From Magnetospirillum sp. 15-1 (GTDB lineage Bacteria > Pseudomonadota > Alphaproteobacteria > Rhodospirillales > Magnetospirillaceae), in contig NZ_FXXN01000027.1 in the NCBI RefSeq assembly GCF_900184795.1, forward strand, positions 417,748-481,747: a DNA stretch of 64,000 nt, given 5' to 3'. This document shows, one piece after another, positions 1-13,283 of this stretch. Made by a program: the position numbers and the translations under genes. The notes below the pieces were generated by a model. The model had not been told where the DNA came from. It did not search any database and was given only the letters and a program-made list of their open reading frames with translations. Position 1 is the stretch's first letter. Every line of letters starts with the position of its first letter.

Positions 1-79
1 GCGCCTCGGCCATGAAGTCGGACACCGGGATGGGGCCGGTGGTCCTGATCCTCTCGGCGAGAATGTCGGCCAGACTCAT
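1..79 (-). CDS. SAM-dependent methyltransferase, MidA/NDUFAF7-like (N-terminal fragment)
   Basis: Only the first 26 codons lie in the window (begins MSLADILAERIRTTGPIPVS). The start ATG overlaps the lgt stop as ATGA, so it is translated with lgt. In many alphaproteobacteria the gene after lgt encodes a class I SAM-dependent methyltransferase of the COG1565 (NDUFAF7/MidA) family, whose N-terminus has this I.xxGPIxVxDFM pattern. The assignment rests on this short N-terminus and on gene order; the catalytic part is outside the window. Confidence 0.6.
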   Translation of the reverse strand, partial: MSLADILAERIRTTGPIPVSDFMAEA

Positions 80-894
80 CCGGCGGCCTTGGCCCGGGGT
101 CCGCGCCGCCACGCCCACACCAGCATGGCGAGGCCGACCAGGACCTGGGGAATGGACAGCAACTGCCCCATGGTGGCGCCACCCCACAGGAAGCCCAGAT
201 GGGCGTCGGGCTGGCGGAAGAACTCGGCGGTGATGCGCGCCAGACCATAGCCGGCCAGGAACACCCCGGACAGGGCGCCGGCCCGATAGCGGATATCGGT
301 CAGCTTCCACAGGCCGAACATGATCAGGAACAGGATCACGCCCTCCAGACCGGCTTCGTAGAGCTGGCTGGGATGGCGGGGAATGGGGCCGCCGCCGGGG
401 AACACCATGGCCCATTCCACGTCGGGGGCGACGCGGCCGAACAGCTCGCCGTTGACGAAATTGGCCAGGCGGCCGAAGAACAGGCCGATGGGCACGGCAC
501 AGCAGATCACGTCGCCCACCAGGAACAGGTTGCGGCCCCTGAAGCGCGAGAAGGCGATGATGCCGAGGATGACGCCCAGCGCTCCGCCGTGGAACGACAT
601 GCCGCCCTGCCAGACCATGGGGATTTCCAGCGGATTGGCGAGGTAGTGCAGCGGCTTGTAGAACAGCACGTAGCCCAGCCGGCCGCCCAGCACCACGCCG
701 AGCGTCGCCCACACCAGGAAGTCGTCGACCTCGATCTCGGTCATGGCGTTGGGTGGGCGGGCCACCAGGAACTTGACGTAGCGCCAGCCGGTCATCAGCC
801 CGGCGATATAGGCCAGAGCGTACCAGCGGATGGCGAACGGCCCCAGTTGCAGGGCGATGGGGTCGAGGTGGGGATAGGCCAGGGCGAAGGTCAT
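76..894 (-). CDS. lgt: Prolipoprotein diacylglyceryl transferase
   Basis: Inner-membrane enzyme that moves diacylglyceryl from phosphatidylglycerol onto the lipobox cysteine of prolipoproteins, the first step of lipoprotein maturation. The 272-residue protein has about seven hydrophobic segments and the Lgt signature GRLANFVNGELFGR in the middle, plus HGG and RHPSQLYEA motifs. Length is normal. The start at 894 (MTFALAYPHLDPIALQ) overlaps the hldD stop by one base, and its stop overlaps the next start, so hldD-lgt-midA looks like one operon. An upstream in-frame extension into hldD is not coding. Confidence 0.97.
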   Translation of the reverse strand: MTFALAYPHLDPIALQLGPFAIRWYALAYIAGLMTGWRYVKFLVARPPNAMTEIEVDDFLVWATLGVVLGGRLGYVLFYKPLHYLANPLEIPMVWQGGMSFHGGALGVILGIIAFSRFRGRNLFLVGDVICCAVPIGLFFGRLANFVNGELFGRVAPDVEWAMVFPGGGPIPRHPSQLYEAGLEGVILFLIMFGLWKLTDIRYRAGALSGVFLAGYGLARITAEFFRQPDAHLGFLWGGATMGQLLSIPQVLVGLAMLVWAWRRGPRAKAAG

Positions 895-1880
895 CAGCGG
901 TAGGCATCCCCAGAGGCCAGGAAGCGTTTCACGTATTGCTCGACGCCGTCTTCCAGCGAGGTGAAGGGCTTGGTATAGCCGGCGCGGTGCAGGCGCTCCA
1001 TCTTGGCCTGGGTGAAATACTGGTACTTGTCGCGGATCTCGATGGGGGTGTCGCGGAACTTGATCTGCGGCTCGCGGCCCACGGCGTGATAGACAGCGTT
1101 GGCCAGATCGAGGAACGAGCGGGCCTTGCCGGTGCCGACGTTGAACAGGCCGCTGACCCTGGGGTTCTCGATCAGCCACATCACCACGTCGACCACGTCG
1201 CCGACCCAGATGAAGTCGCGCAGCTGGCCGCCATCCGGGTATTTGGGATTGTGCGACTTGAACAGCTGGTAGGCGGCGTTCTTCTCGGCGTGGGGATAGA
1301 CCTGGGCCACCACGCTCTGCTGGTTGCCCTTGTGGTACTCGTTGGGGCCGTAGACGTTGAAGAACTTGAGGCCCGCCCATTGCGGCGGCTTGCGCGATCC
1401 CGCCGACACCTTGCGCGCCACCCGGCGGTCGAACAGGTGCTTGGACCAGCCATAGGCGTTGAGCGGCCGCAGCTTGGCCAGATGCTCCATGGAGCCGTCG
1501 TCGTCGAAGCCCTGGGTCCCGTCGCCGTAGGTGGCGGCCGACGAGGCGTAGATGAAGCGTACGTTGTGCACGGCGCACCACTTCCACAGCGCCAGGGACA
1601 GCGAGAAATTGTTGGCGAGGATCTTGTCGGCGTCGGTCTCGGTGGTGGCCGAGATGGCGCCCATGTGGACGATGACTTCCATGTGCTTGGCGTTGGCTTC
1701 CAGGAAGTCGAACAACTGCTCGGGATGGACGATGTCGGCCAGCTCGCGCTTGGCGATGTTGTGCCACTTGGTGCCCGAACGCAGGCGGTCGCAGACCACC
1801 AGCTTGCCCGCCCCCTTCTCCTCGAGGGCCGCCAGGATGTTGGAACCGATGAAGCCGGCTCCGCCGGTGACGAGGATCAT
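894..1880 (-). CDS. hldD: ADP-L-glycero-D-manno-heptose 6-epimerase
   Basis: Short-chain dehydrogenase-fold epimerase that makes ADP-L-glycero-D-manno-heptose for the lipopolysaccharide inner core. The N-terminus MILVTGGAGFIGSN carries the GxxGxxG NAD(P)-binding loop; an SSAATYG segment and the catalytic YGWSK (YxxxK) motif follow. The FFNVYGPNEYHKG segment is typical of HldD. At 328 residues it has the usual length. First visible gene of the leftward hldD-lgt operon. Confidence 0.95.
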   Translation of the reverse strand: MILVTGGAGFIGSNILAALEEKGAGKLVVCDRLRSGTKWHNIAKRELADIVHPEQLFDFLEANAKHMEVIVHMGAISATTETDADKILANNFSLSLALWKWCAVHNVRFIYASSAATYGDGTQGFDDDGSMEHLAKLRPLNAYGWSKHLFDRRVARKVSAGSRKPPQWAGLKFFNVYGPNEYHKGNQQSVVAQVYPHAEKNAAYQLFKSHNPKYPDGGQLRDFIWVGDVVDVVMWLIENPRVSGLFNVGTGKARSFLDLANAVYHAVGREPQIKFRDTPIEIRDKYQYFTQAKMERLHRAGYTKPFTSLEDGVEQYVKRFLASGDAYR

Positions 1881-1943
1881 GGGGCGCTCCGCGCGTGGGA
1901 TTGGTCCGCGACTCTTATAGGCCGGGATGTCCGACCCCGCAAG

Positions 1944-2885
1944 TTACCGTCTGATCCTCATCTTCATGCGTTCGGCCGCGTCGACCAGTCCGGCGCGGAT
2001 GCCGGGCTCCATGGCCGAGTGGCCGGCGTCGGGGATGACGCGCAGGTCGCAGCCTTCCCAGGCGCGGGCCAGGTCGTCGGCCGAATTGGGCGGACAGACC
2101 ATGTCGTAGCGTCCCTGGATGATCATGGCGGGCAGGTGGCGGATGCGGTCCAGCTCGTCCAGGAGCTGGTTGGGGCGCATGAAGCCGTCGTGGGCCATGT
2201 AATGGGCCTCGATGCGGGCGAGCGCCAGGGTGGACGGGCCGTCGGCCTCGCCGCTCTCCTCGCGGGGCAGCAGGCGGGCGCAGGCCTCCTCGTAGCCGCA
2301 CCAGATGCGGGCGGCCGGCATGTGGATGGCCGGGTCGGCATGGTTGAGCCGCCGGACATAGGCATCCAGCGGCCGCTGGCGCTCGGCCTCGGGCAGGTGG
2401 GAGATGAAGCGGCGATGGGCCTCGGGGAAGAAGCGGCCCATGCCGGCCATGAACCACTCCACCTCGATGGGACGGAACAGGAAGATGCCGCGCATGATGA
2501 AGCCGGTGCAGCGCTCGGGGTATGCCTGGCCATAGGCCAGCGCCAGGGTGCTGCCCCACGAGCCGCCGAACAGCAGCCAGCGGTCGACGCCCAGGTGATG
2601 GCGCAGCTTCTCGAGATCGGCCACCAGATGGCCGGTGGTATTGGCGTGCACCGAGGCGCAGGGCCGCGAGCGGCCCGAGCCGCGCTGGTCGAACAGCACT
2701 ACGCGCCAGAATTTGGGGTCGAAGAAGCGGCGATAGGCGGGCGCGGTGCCGGCCCCCGGCCCGCCATGGACGAAGACCACCGCCGGGCCGTCGGGATTAC
2801 CCGAGACCTCCCAGTAGAGGTCGTGGCCGTCTCCCACGGCCAGCATACCCGAGGCATGGGGCTCGAACGGCGGAAACAACTCCAT
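1944..2885 (-). CDS. pip: Proline iminopeptidase (alpha/beta hydrolase, S33)
   Basis: Cytoplasmic aminopeptidase that releases N-terminal proline. The 313-residue protein shows HGGPGAG (oxyanion region), DQRGSGRSRP, the nucleophile elbow GGSWGS, and plausible catalytic Asp (QGRYDMVCP) and His (DAGHSAM) motifs, in the order of S33 peptidases. The start at 2885 is chosen because an AGGAG Shine-Dalgarno lies just upstream; the frame stays open further upstream but without a ribosome site. Divergent from queA. Physiological substrate is not shown by sequence. Confidence 0.92.
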   Translation of the reverse strand: MELFPPFEPHASGMLAVGDGHDLYWEVSGNPDGPAVVFVHGGPGAGTAPAYRRFFDPKFWRVVLFDQRGSGRSRPCASVHANTTGHLVADLEKLRHHLGVDRWLLFGGSWGSTLALAYGQAYPERCTGFIMRGIFLFRPIEVEWFMAGMGRFFPEAHRRFISHLPEAERQRPLDAYVRRLNHADPAIHMPAARIWCGYEEACARLLPREESGEADGPSTLALARIEAHYMAHDGFMRPNQLLDELDRIRHLPAMIIQGRYDMVCPPNSADDLARAWEGCDLRVIPDAGHSAMEPGIRAGLVDAAERMKMRIRR

Positions 2886-2980
2886 GGTTTCTCCTCTTGC
2901 GCTTATTTCCAATATGGCACGCGCCCGCCTCGCCTGCGAGTGCTTGACGGTGGGTATTCGCACGGCCTAAACCCGCCCAC

Positions 2981-4018
2981 ATGAAAGTGGATGATTTCGA
3001 CTTCGACCTGCCGCGCGACCTGATCGCCGAACGTCCCGCCAGTCCGCGGGATTCGGCGCGGCTGCTGCATGTCCCGACGGCGGGCGGGCTGGCCGATCTC
3101 GGGGTGCGCGACCTTCCCGACCTGCTGCTGCCCGGCGATATCCTGGTGTTCAACGATACGCGGGTGATTCCCGCCCGGCTGTTCGGGCGCCGGGGGCTGG
3201 CGGGGGTGGAGGTGACGCTGCACCAGCGTACGGGGCTGGCCCAGTGGAAGGCCTTCGCCCGCCCGGCCAAGAAGCTCCGGCCCGGCGACCGGGTGGACTT
3301 CGCCGAGGGCTTCTCGGCCACCGTGGCGGAGAAGGGCGAGATGGGCGAGGTGACCCTGGATTTCGACCGCTCGGGCGAGGACCTGATGGTGGCGCTCGAG
3401 ACCTTCGGCCACCTGCCGTTGCCGCCCTATATCCGCCAGGGCGAGGCCGACGAGCGGGATCGCGATGACTACCAGACGGTCTTCGCCCGCGAGAAGGGGG
3501 CGGTGGCGGCGCCTACCGCCGGGCTGCACTTCACCCCGGACCTGCTGGCCGCCCTGGAGGCGCGGGGCGTCAAACGCGCCACGGTGACCCTGCACGTGGG
3601 GGCGGGAACCTTCCTGCCGGTCAAGGTGGATGACACCGACGACCACCGCATGCACCAGGAGATCGGCGTGGTGACGCCCGAAACCGCCGCCGCCATCAAT
3701 GCGGCGCGGGCGGCGGGCGGCCGGGTGGTGGCGGTGGGAACCACCTCGGCCCGCCTTTTGGAAAGCGCCGCCGATCCCCTGGGCACGCTGGCGCCCTTCG
3801 ACGGCGCCACCGACATCTTCATCACGCCGGGTCACGCCTTCCGGCTGGTGGACGTGCTGCTGACCAATTTTCATCTGCCGCGCTCGACCCTGTTCATGCT
3901 GGTCTCGGCCTTTTCCGGCCTGGAACGCATGAAGGCGGTCTACGAGCACGCCAAGGTGGCGGGCTACCGCTTCTACTCCTACGGCGATTGCTGCCTGCTG
4001 GAACGGACACCGACATGA
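2981..4018 (+). CDS. queA: S-adenosylmethionine:tRNA ribosyltransferase-isomerase
   Basis: Transfers and isomerises the ribosyl part of SAM to 7-aminomethyl-7-deazaguanine in tRNA, giving epoxyqueuosine. Starts [19 protein letters not shown], the standard QueA N-terminus; contains [21 protein letters not shown] and the C-terminal [17 protein letters not shown] block. At 345 residues it is complete. It overlaps tgt (ATGA), so the two enzymes of queuosine biosynthesis are translationally coupled. Confidence 0.97.
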   Translation: MKVDDFDFDLPRDLIAERPASPRDSARLLHVPTAGGLADLGVRDLPDLLLPGDILVFNDTRVIPARLFGRRGLAGVEVTLHQRTGLAQWKAFARPAKKLRPGDRVDFAEGFSATVAEKGEMGEVTLDFDRSGEDLMVALETFGHLPLPPYIRQGEADERDRDDYQTVFAREKGAVAAPTAGLHFTPDLLAALEARGVKRATVTLHVGAGTFLPVKVDDTDDHRMHQEIGVVTPETAAAINAARAAGGRVVAVGTTSARLLESAADPLGTLAPFDGATDIFITPGHAFRLVDVLLTNFHLPRSTLFMLVSAFSGLERMKAVYEHAKVAGYRFYSYGDCCLLERTPT

Positions 4019-5142
4019 CCCAGTTCTCCTTCGAGCTTCTCGCCACCGATGGCGCCGCCCGGCGCGGGCGGGTCAATACCGCCCATGGCGCCATCGACAC
4101 CCCGGCCTTCATGCCGGTGGGCACGGCCGGCACGGTCAAGGCCATGCTGCCGGCCTCGGTGGCCGCCACCGGCGCCCAGATCGTGCTGGGCAACACCTAT
4201 CACCTGATGCTGCGCCCCGGCGCCGAGCGGGTGGCGCGCCTGGGCGGCCTGCACAAATTCATGAACTGGCCGGGACCGATCCTCACCGATTCCGGCGGCT
4301 TCCAGGTGATGAGCCTGGCCAAGCTTCGGAAGATGGATGCCGACGGTGTCACCTTCCAGTCGCACCACGACGGGTCCAGGCATCGCCTGACCCCGGAAAG
4401 CTCCATGGAGATCCAGCGTCTGCTGGATGCCGACATCACCATGGCCTTCGACGAGTGCACGCCCTTTCCCGCCACCCATGAGCAGGCGGCGGAAAGCATG
4501 CGTCTGTCCATGCGTTGGGCGCGGCGCTCCAAGGAGGCTTTCGTCCAGCGCCCCGGCTACGGCCTGTTCGGCATCGTCCAGGGCGGCGTTTATCCCGAAC
4601 TGCGGGCGGAATCGGCCCGGGCGCTGCTGGAGATCGGCTTCGAGGGCTATGCCGTGGGCGGTCTGGCGGTGGGCGAGGGCCAGGAGGCCATGTTCGCCAC
4701 CCTGGACGTCACCACGCCGCTGTTGCCCGCCGACAAGCCCCGCTACCTGATGGGGGTGGGGCGCCCGTCCGACATCATCGGCGCGGTGGGGCGCGGCATC
4801 GACATGTTCGACTGCGTCATGCCGACCCGCTCGGGCCGCACCGCCCAGGCCTTCACCCGGCGGGGCACCGTCAACCTGCGCAATGCCCGCCACCAGGACG
4901 ATCCCCGGCCGCTGGAGGAGGGCTGCCCCTGTCCGGCCTGCCGCGACCATTCGCGGGCCTATCTCCACCACCTGACCCGCTCGGAAGAGATTCTGGGGCC
5001 GATGCTGCTGACCTGGCACAACATCCAGGCCTATCAGACCCTGACCGCCGGTCTGCGCGCCGCCATCGCCGAGGGGCGTTTCGCCCAATTCGCGGCGGAA
5101 GCCGCCGCGCTGGAGGAGATGGGGGATATTCCGCCGCTATGA
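4015..5142 (+). CDS. tgt: tRNA-guanine transglycosylase
   Basis: Exchanges G34 of GUN-anticodon tRNAs for preQ1, the step before QueA. The 375-residue protein has the catalytic [11 protein letters not shown] segment, [21 protein letters not shown], the second catalytic region [26 protein letters not shown] (given here as GVGRPSDII then MFDCVMPTR), and a C-terminal zinc site with CPCPAC followed by a histidine pair. The start overlaps the queA stop by four bases. Confidence 0.97.
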   Translation: MTQFSFELLATDGAARRGRVNTAHGAIDTPAFMPVGTAGTVKAMLPASVAATGAQIVLGNTYHLMLRPGAERVARLGGLHKFMNWPGPILTDSGGFQVMSLAKLRKMDADGVTFQSHHDGSRHRLTPESSMEIQRLLDADITMAFDECTPFPATHEQAAESMRLSMRWARRSKEAFVQRPGYGLFGIVQGGVYPELRAESARALLEIGFEGYAVGGLAVGEGQEAMFATLDVTTPLLPADKPRYLMGVGRPSDIIGAVGRGIDMFDCVMPTRSGRTAQAFTRRGTVNLRNARHQDDPRPLEEGCPCPACRDHSRAYLHHLTRSEEILGPMLLTWHNIQAYQTLTAGLRAAIAEGRFAQFAAEAAALEEMGDIPPL

Positions 5143-5720
5143 GCGGTCACCTCGCCTACGCCCTGGCCTGGATCGCCTTCGGCCTGTCCCACAGCGGACT
5201 GGCCGGGCGGAACCTCGCCGGGCGGCGCTGGTCGCGTATCGCATACAATGCCATCGCCCTTGCCGCCTTCCTGGCGGTGGGAGGAGTGGGCGGCTGGGCC
5301 CTGGGCGCCGAACCGGCCTTCGACCTGCCTCCCTGGGCGCGTTGGGCCTTGGGCGGCGTGCATCTGGCCGGCTGGGCGGTGATGCTGCTGTCGGCGCGCC
5401 ATTACGATCTGGGACGGCTGGGCGGCCTCAGCCAGTTGCGCCACCCCGAGCGGCCGGCCGACGAGGGGCTGCGCCTCGACGGCCCCCACGCTTGGGTGCG
5501 CCATCCCCTCTATGCCGGGGCTTTCCTGATCCTGTGGGGAGCGGCCCTGTCGCCGCTGGGCCTCGCCACCGCCCTGTGGGGCAGCCTCTACCTGCTGGCC
5601 GGGACCTATTGCGAGGAGCGCAGGCTCCTGGCCCGATACGGCGCCGACTATGCCGCCTATCGGGCCAGGGTGCCGGCCTTCGTACCGTGGCGCAGGCCCG
5701 GCGGGGCGCCTACCGCTTGA
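5139..5720 (+). CDS. NnrU/isoprenylcysteine-methyltransferase-like membrane protein
   Basis: A 193-residue integral membrane protein with about four or five hydrophobic helices and the motif [15 protein letters not shown], followed by an EE..L...YG..Y..Y pattern near the C-terminus ([17 protein letters not shown]). This is the SAM-binding pattern of the NnrU/PEMT/ICMT membrane methyltransferase group. The substrate cannot be told from sequence. It overlaps the tgt stop (ATGA) and its 3' end overlaps the convergent IalB-like gene by 11 bases. Confidence 0.7.
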   Translation: MSGHLAYALAWIAFGLSHSGLAGRNLAGRRWSRIAYNAIALAAFLAVGGVGGWALGAEPAFDLPPWARWALGGVHLAGWAVMLLSARHYDLGRLGGLSQLRHPERPADEGLRLDGPHAWVRHPLYAGAFLILWGAALSPLGLATALWGSLYLLAGTYCEERRLLARYGADYAAYRARVPAFVPWRRPGGAPTA

Positions 5721-6228
5721 TATTGCACGCCTTGTCGGCGGCGGACAGCGCATCGGAAAAGCCCGACAGCGGGAAGGCGGCGGCGATGTCGGCGCCCTTG
5801 GCCGGGCTGGCGTGCAGGGTGGCTTCCTTACCCTTCTGCAGGCTGGTGATGATGGCCTTGTCGGCCTTGGCGTCATCGGCCCAGGCGCGGTCGCCCTTGG
5901 TGAACAGCGAGTGCTTCATGGCGCCCACCTGCAACTCGACCTTGGAGTCCTTCTTGAAGCCGTAGGTGCCGTTGATGCTGACCTCGTCCACGCCCTTGGC
6001 GCCGGGGCGGTGGGTGACGATCAGATAGGTGGTGGTGGGCTTGCCCTTCTCGCCGCCGGTGACCTTGCCGGCGGTGGCGGCCAGATAGCAGACCTTGGCG
6101 CTGCCTTCGGTGTAGGCGAAGCTTTCCCATTCGCCGAACTTGCCCAGGCGCTTGGTGGTGTCGGCGGCGAAAGCCGTGCCGGTCGAGGCGAGCAGGGTGA
6201 CGGCGATGACGAGCGGGCGGGCGATCAT
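5710..6228 (-). CDS. Invasion-associated locus B (IalB) family periplasmic protein
   Basis: 172 residues with a clear signal peptide (MIARPLVIAVTLLASTGTAFA, cleavage near residue 21). The mature part begins with a GKFGEWESFAY segment and a VCYLAA strand, and ends with a cysteine near the C-terminus (ADKACNIKR); this layout matches the IalB family common in free-living alphaproteobacteria. The role is unknown outside Bartonella. The start at 6228 is chosen because GAGGAAC lies just upstream and the signal peptide begins there. Confidence 0.7.
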   Translation of the reverse strand: MIARPLVIAVTLLASTGTAFAADTTKRLGKFGEWESFAYTEGSAKVCYLAATAGKVTGGEKGKPTTTYLIVTHRPGAKGVDEVSINGTYGFKKDSKVELQVGAMKHSLFTKGDRAWADDAKADKAIITSLQKGKEATLHASPAKGADIAAAFPLSGFSDALSAADKACNIKR

Positions 6229-6291
6229 GGGCTGAGTTCCTCGTATGTCCTCTGGAATCTTAATAGCCGCCAAAGGCGGGGATGGGAATCG

Positions 6292-6319
6292 AAAAGGGCC
6301 CGGCCTTGCGGCCGAGCCC
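6292..6319 (-). terminator. Rho-independent terminator of the OmpA-like gene
   Basis: On the minus strand a GC-rich stem (GGGCTCGGCC / GGCCGGGCCC) with a GCAA loop is followed by TTTT. It lies just after the OmpA-like stop codon. Confidence 0.85.
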
Positions 6320-6345
6320 CTCCCGGTCTGTTGCGTCGCCGCCGA

Positions 6346-7377
6346 TTAGGGCAGGACGATCTCGACGCGGCGGTTCTGCGGCTCGCGCACACCGTCGGGG
6401 GTCGGGACCATGGGCGACGACTTGCCCTTGGCGACCACGATGATCTGGTCGGCGGGGATGCCCATCTGCACCAGCTGCGCCTTGACGGCGGCACCGCGCT
6501 TCTCGGACAGGACCTGGTTGTACTTGGCGCTGCCCGACAGGTCGGTGTGGGCCGACAGGTCGATGCGGGCCGAGCCGGCCGACTTGGCGGCGCCGGCGGC
6601 CTGCTGCAGGACGCGGGCGGCCTCCGGGGTGATCTGCGCCTTGTCGAAGTCGAAGAACACGATGTAGTTCTTCTGCACCTGGGCGACGGGCTTGGGCGCC
6701 GGCATCGGAGCCGGGGCGGCGACGGGAACCGGAGCCGGGGCCGGAGCGGCCTTGGGCGCGTTGAACTTGTAGACGAAGCCCAGCATCACGCCGTGGTCGC
6801 GGTATTCCGAGTCCAGCTTGGTGCCGGCGGCCGACTTGGTCTCGTAGTCCAGGGTCGAGAAGTAGCGGTACTGGGCCTTCAGCTCGACATTCTCGTTGAG
6901 GTCGTAGCCCACACCGGCGAAGCCCTGATAGGCGAACTGCCAGTCGCTGCCGTTATAGGCGTCGACGCCGTTCTTCTTGGCCTTGCCGGCATCCACATAG
7001 GCGGTACCGATACCCAGGCCGACGAAGGGGTGCCAGCTGGACTGGGGCAGGAACTCGTAGACGCCGTTGATCATCGGGGCCAGGGCGGTGGTTTCGCCCT
7101 TGCCGCTGGCGCCGCCGACCTTGTCCAGATCGCTGGAGCGGTAGGACAGCTCACCCTCGACGCGCCACTGGCCGAAGCCGTAGCCAACCACGCCCTGGGT
7201 CAGCCAGCCCGCGTCGGATTCCGACTTGAGACCCGAAACGCCGTTCCCGCTGTTCTTGGAATCCTGCAGGAACTGGGCGCCGGCATCGAGGCCGACATAC
7301 CACTGGGCCTGGGCGGCCACCGGGGCCAGGGCGCCGGCGACGACGGCCGCGGCGAGGAGGGACTTGATGCTGCGCAT
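6346..7377 (-). CDS. OmpA-like outer membrane porin
   Basis: A 343-residue protein with a signal peptide (MRSIKSLLAAAVVAGALAPVAAQA), an eight-strand-barrel-like region from about residue 25 to 185 that opens with WYVGLDAG, an Ala/Pro-rich linker around 188-212, and a C-terminal OmpA domain (YIVFFDFDKAQITPEA to EPQNRRVEIVLP). The OmpA domain should bind peptidoglycan, tying the outer membrane to the wall. It is monocistronic, with its own promoter and terminator. SD GGGAAGG precedes the ATG. Confidence 0.9.
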   Translation of the reverse strand: MRSIKSLLAAAVVAGALAPVAAQAQWYVGLDAGAQFLQDSKNSGNGVSGLKSESDAGWLTQGVVGYGFGQWRVEGELSYRSSDLDKVGGASGKGETTALAPMINGVYEFLPQSSWHPFVGLGIGTAYVDAGKAKKNGVDAYNGSDWQFAYQGFAGVGYDLNENVELKAQYRYFSTLDYETKSAAGTKLDSEYRDHGVMLGFVYKFNAPKAAPAPAPVPVAAPAPMPAPKPVAQVQKNYIVFFDFDKAQITPEAARVLQQAAGAAKSAGSARIDLSAHTDLSGSAKYNQVLSEKRGAAVKAQLVQMGIPADQIIVVAKGKSSPMVPTPDGVREPQNRRVEIVLP

Positions 7378-7426
7378 GGTTTTTTACCTTCCCATAAGGG
7401 TGCGAGGCGTTGAAAATCTGCCCCCA

Positions 7427-7455
7427 TATGTACAGTCGCAGCCAGGTTCCGGCAA
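7427..7455 (-). promoter_or_regulatory. Sigma70-like promoter of the OmpA-like gene
   Basis: On the minus strand TTGCCG (7450-7455) and TACATA (7427-7432) are 17 bases apart, about 50 bases upstream of the start codon. Confidence 0.55.
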
Positions 7456-7513
7456 GGTTGCAGCGCCGCAGCGCAGCACGATCCTGGATGTCTGTTGCGG
7501 AAAAGCCACAGTG

Positions 7514-8308
7514 TTACGCAGACGGTATAGCCGGTTCGTCAGGGGTCGCCGCCTCGGCCTGGGCCTTGAGGCGGCGGAACGAGCGCAGGCTGAGCGGAAT
7601 CAGGCCCAGATACAGGGAGCCGAGCGCCGAGAGGGTCAGCCACGGCTCGGTGACCAGGAAGGCAGCGGCCAGGCCGACGATCAGCAGGATGGGCAGCACC
7701 CAGCGATGGGGAATGCGCACCTTCTTGAACGAGAAGGTGGGAATCTTGCTGACCATCAGGAACGACACGCCCAGCAGGAACACCGAGACCACCGCCGGCT
7801 GGTCGAAGAAGCCGTTGCCGAACTGGATGGTGAAGACCAGCGGCATCAGCACCAGCCCGGCCGCCGCCGGGGCGGGGACGCCGGTGAAGAAGTTGTAGGC
7901 GTAGGACGGCAGATCGGGCTCGCCGATCATGGTGTTGAAGCGGGCGAGGCGCAGGGCGCAGCACACCGAGAACAGCAGCACCATGGCCCAGCCATAGGCA
8001 CCGGCTCCCTGCATGGTCCAGAAATACAGCACCATGGCCGGGGCCACGCCGAAACTGACGAAATCGGACAGGGAATCCAGCTCGGCGCCGAACTTGGAGG
8101 TCCCCTGCAACAGGCGGGCGACCCGTCCGTCCAGCCCGTCCAGGATGGCGGCCAGCACGGTGGACATCACCGCTTCCTTCCACATGCCGTGGACGGCGAA
8201 GCGGATGGCGGTCAGCCCGGCGCACAGAGCCAGCAGCGTCAGGATGTTGGGGATCAGCTTGTTGATCGACAACCCCCGGATGCGGGGTGGGCGCTTGGGG
8301 CGGAACAT
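7514..8308 (-). CDS. pssA: CDP-diacylglycerol-serine O-phosphatidyltransferase
   Basis: Inner-membrane enzyme that makes phosphatidylserine from CDP-diacylglycerol and serine. The 264-residue protein has several hydrophobic helices and the CDP-alcohol phosphotransferase signature: DGLDGRVAR, then eight residues, G, three, D, three, D (ending in GAELDSLSD). The start overlaps the psd stop (TGATG), so psd-pssA is an operon for phosphatidylethanolamine synthesis. Confidence 0.95.
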   Translation of the reverse strand: MFRPKRPPRIRGLSINKLIPNILTLLALCAGLTAIRFAVHGMWKEAVMSTVLAAILDGLDGRVARLLQGTSKFGAELDSLSDFVSFGVAPAMVLYFWTMQGAGAYGWAMVLLFSVCCALRLARFNTMIGEPDLPSYAYNFFTGVPAPAAAGLVLMPLVFTIQFGNGFFDQPAVVSVFLLGVSFLMVSKIPTFSFKKVRIPHRWVLPILLIVGLAAAFLVTEPWLTLSALGSLYLGLIPLSLRSFRRLKAQAEAATPDEPAIPSA

Positions 8309-9015
8309 CAGCGGATTTCCCCCTGGCGCCCCGCTTCGGTGGAGTCGAGGTCGGCCAGCACCGTCTCGCCGGCGATGATGCTCTGGCCCAGGCTGACCAG
8401 CGGCGACACGCCCTCGGGCAGATAGACGTCGACGCGCGAGCCGAAGCGAATCAGGCCGAAGCGCTGGCCGGCGCGCACCTGCTGGCCGTCCTTGAGGTCG
8501 CACTTGATGCGGCGGGCCACCAGCCCGGCGATCTGCACGAAGGCGATCTCGCGGCCGTCGGCGCGGCTCATGCGCACGCTCATGCGCTCGTTGTCGGCGC
8601 TGGCCTTGTCCAGCGAGGCGTCGAGGAACTTGCCGGGGCGGTACGAGCACTTGACGATGGTGCCGTCCACCGGGCAGCGGTTGATGTGCACCGAGAACAC
8701 GCTCATGAACACCGAGATGCGCATGCGCGGCTCGTCGCCCATGTCCAGCTCGGGGGGCGGGGCGACCATGCCGACCATCTGCACCACGCCGTCGGCCGGG
8801 CTGATCACCAGGCCGTCTCGGGTGGGAGTGACCCGGTCGGGATCGCGGAAGAACCAGGCGCACCAGCAGGTGAGCAGCGCTCCGGCCCAGCCCAGCGGGC
8901 CCCAGATCTGCCCCAGCAGCAGGGCTCCCAGCGCGAACAATCCGACGAACGGCCAGCCTTCGCGGTTGATGGGGAACCAAAGATACTTGGTCAGGGAAAT
9001 CTGCTGAGCCTGCAC
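8308..9015 (-). CDS. psd: Phosphatidylserine decarboxylase (short, archaeal-type form)
   Basis: Converts phosphatidylserine to phosphatidylethanolamine. The 235-residue proenzyme has N-terminal hydrophobic segments, [24 protein letters not shown], and the self-cleavage site [11 protein letters not shown], where the serine becomes the pyruvoyl group. The short length fits the PSD type common in alphaproteobacteria. It is the first gene of the psd-pssA operon. Confidence 0.95.
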   Translation of the reverse strand: MQAQQISLTKYLWFPINREGWPFVGLFALGALLLGQIWGPLGWAGALLTCWCAWFFRDPDRVTPTRDGLVISPADGVVQMVGMVAPPPELDMGDEPRMRISVFMSVFSVHINRCPVDGTIVKCSYRPGKFLDASLDKASADNERMSVRMSRADGREIAFVQIAGLVARRIKCDLKDGQQVRAGQRFGLIRFGSRVDVYLPEGVSPLVSLGQSIIAGETVLADLDSTEAGRQGEIR

Positions 9016-9170
9016 GCGCCACCTCCGAATGACCGCCCCCTACGATGGTGCGGGCGGTGTCCTTCCTATGGCCGGCCTTTTGGATTTTCATCCCGGTCGG
9101 CGGCATGATACTAGTGTGGTGGAATTGAAGTTCCTACCATGAATTTCGTCGAGGATCGGGCGGCGTCAGC

Positions 9171-13110
<3,940 letters not shown>

Positions 13111-13124
13111 TTCCGGCTCGGCGG

Positions 13125-13149
13125 CGGCGGGAGATGCGAACTCCCGCCG
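13125..13149 (+). terminator. Hairpin downstream of monomeric IDH (no U-run)
   Basis: CGGCGGGAG / CTCCCGCCG stem with a 7-base loop, 15 bases after the stop codon. There is no T-run, so it may be a 3' stabiliser or attenuator and not a true terminator. Confidence 0.45.
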
Positions 13150-13283
13150 TCCCGGTCCGGGTCCGCCACCGTCAGTGAGTTGGTGGGCCGCCTCGTCAAA
13201 AGGCTTGGAGAACAAGCTCGTGGGGCGGGCCGCTGGAGACAAGCAGATCTATTGGGCCTTTCGCACCCCGAGGAACACCGTCA

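Noticed and set aside
936-2984. 682-codon open frame on the plus strand opposite hldD and pip
   Set aside because: Crosses two real genes and their gap; composition is antisense-like and there is no SD.
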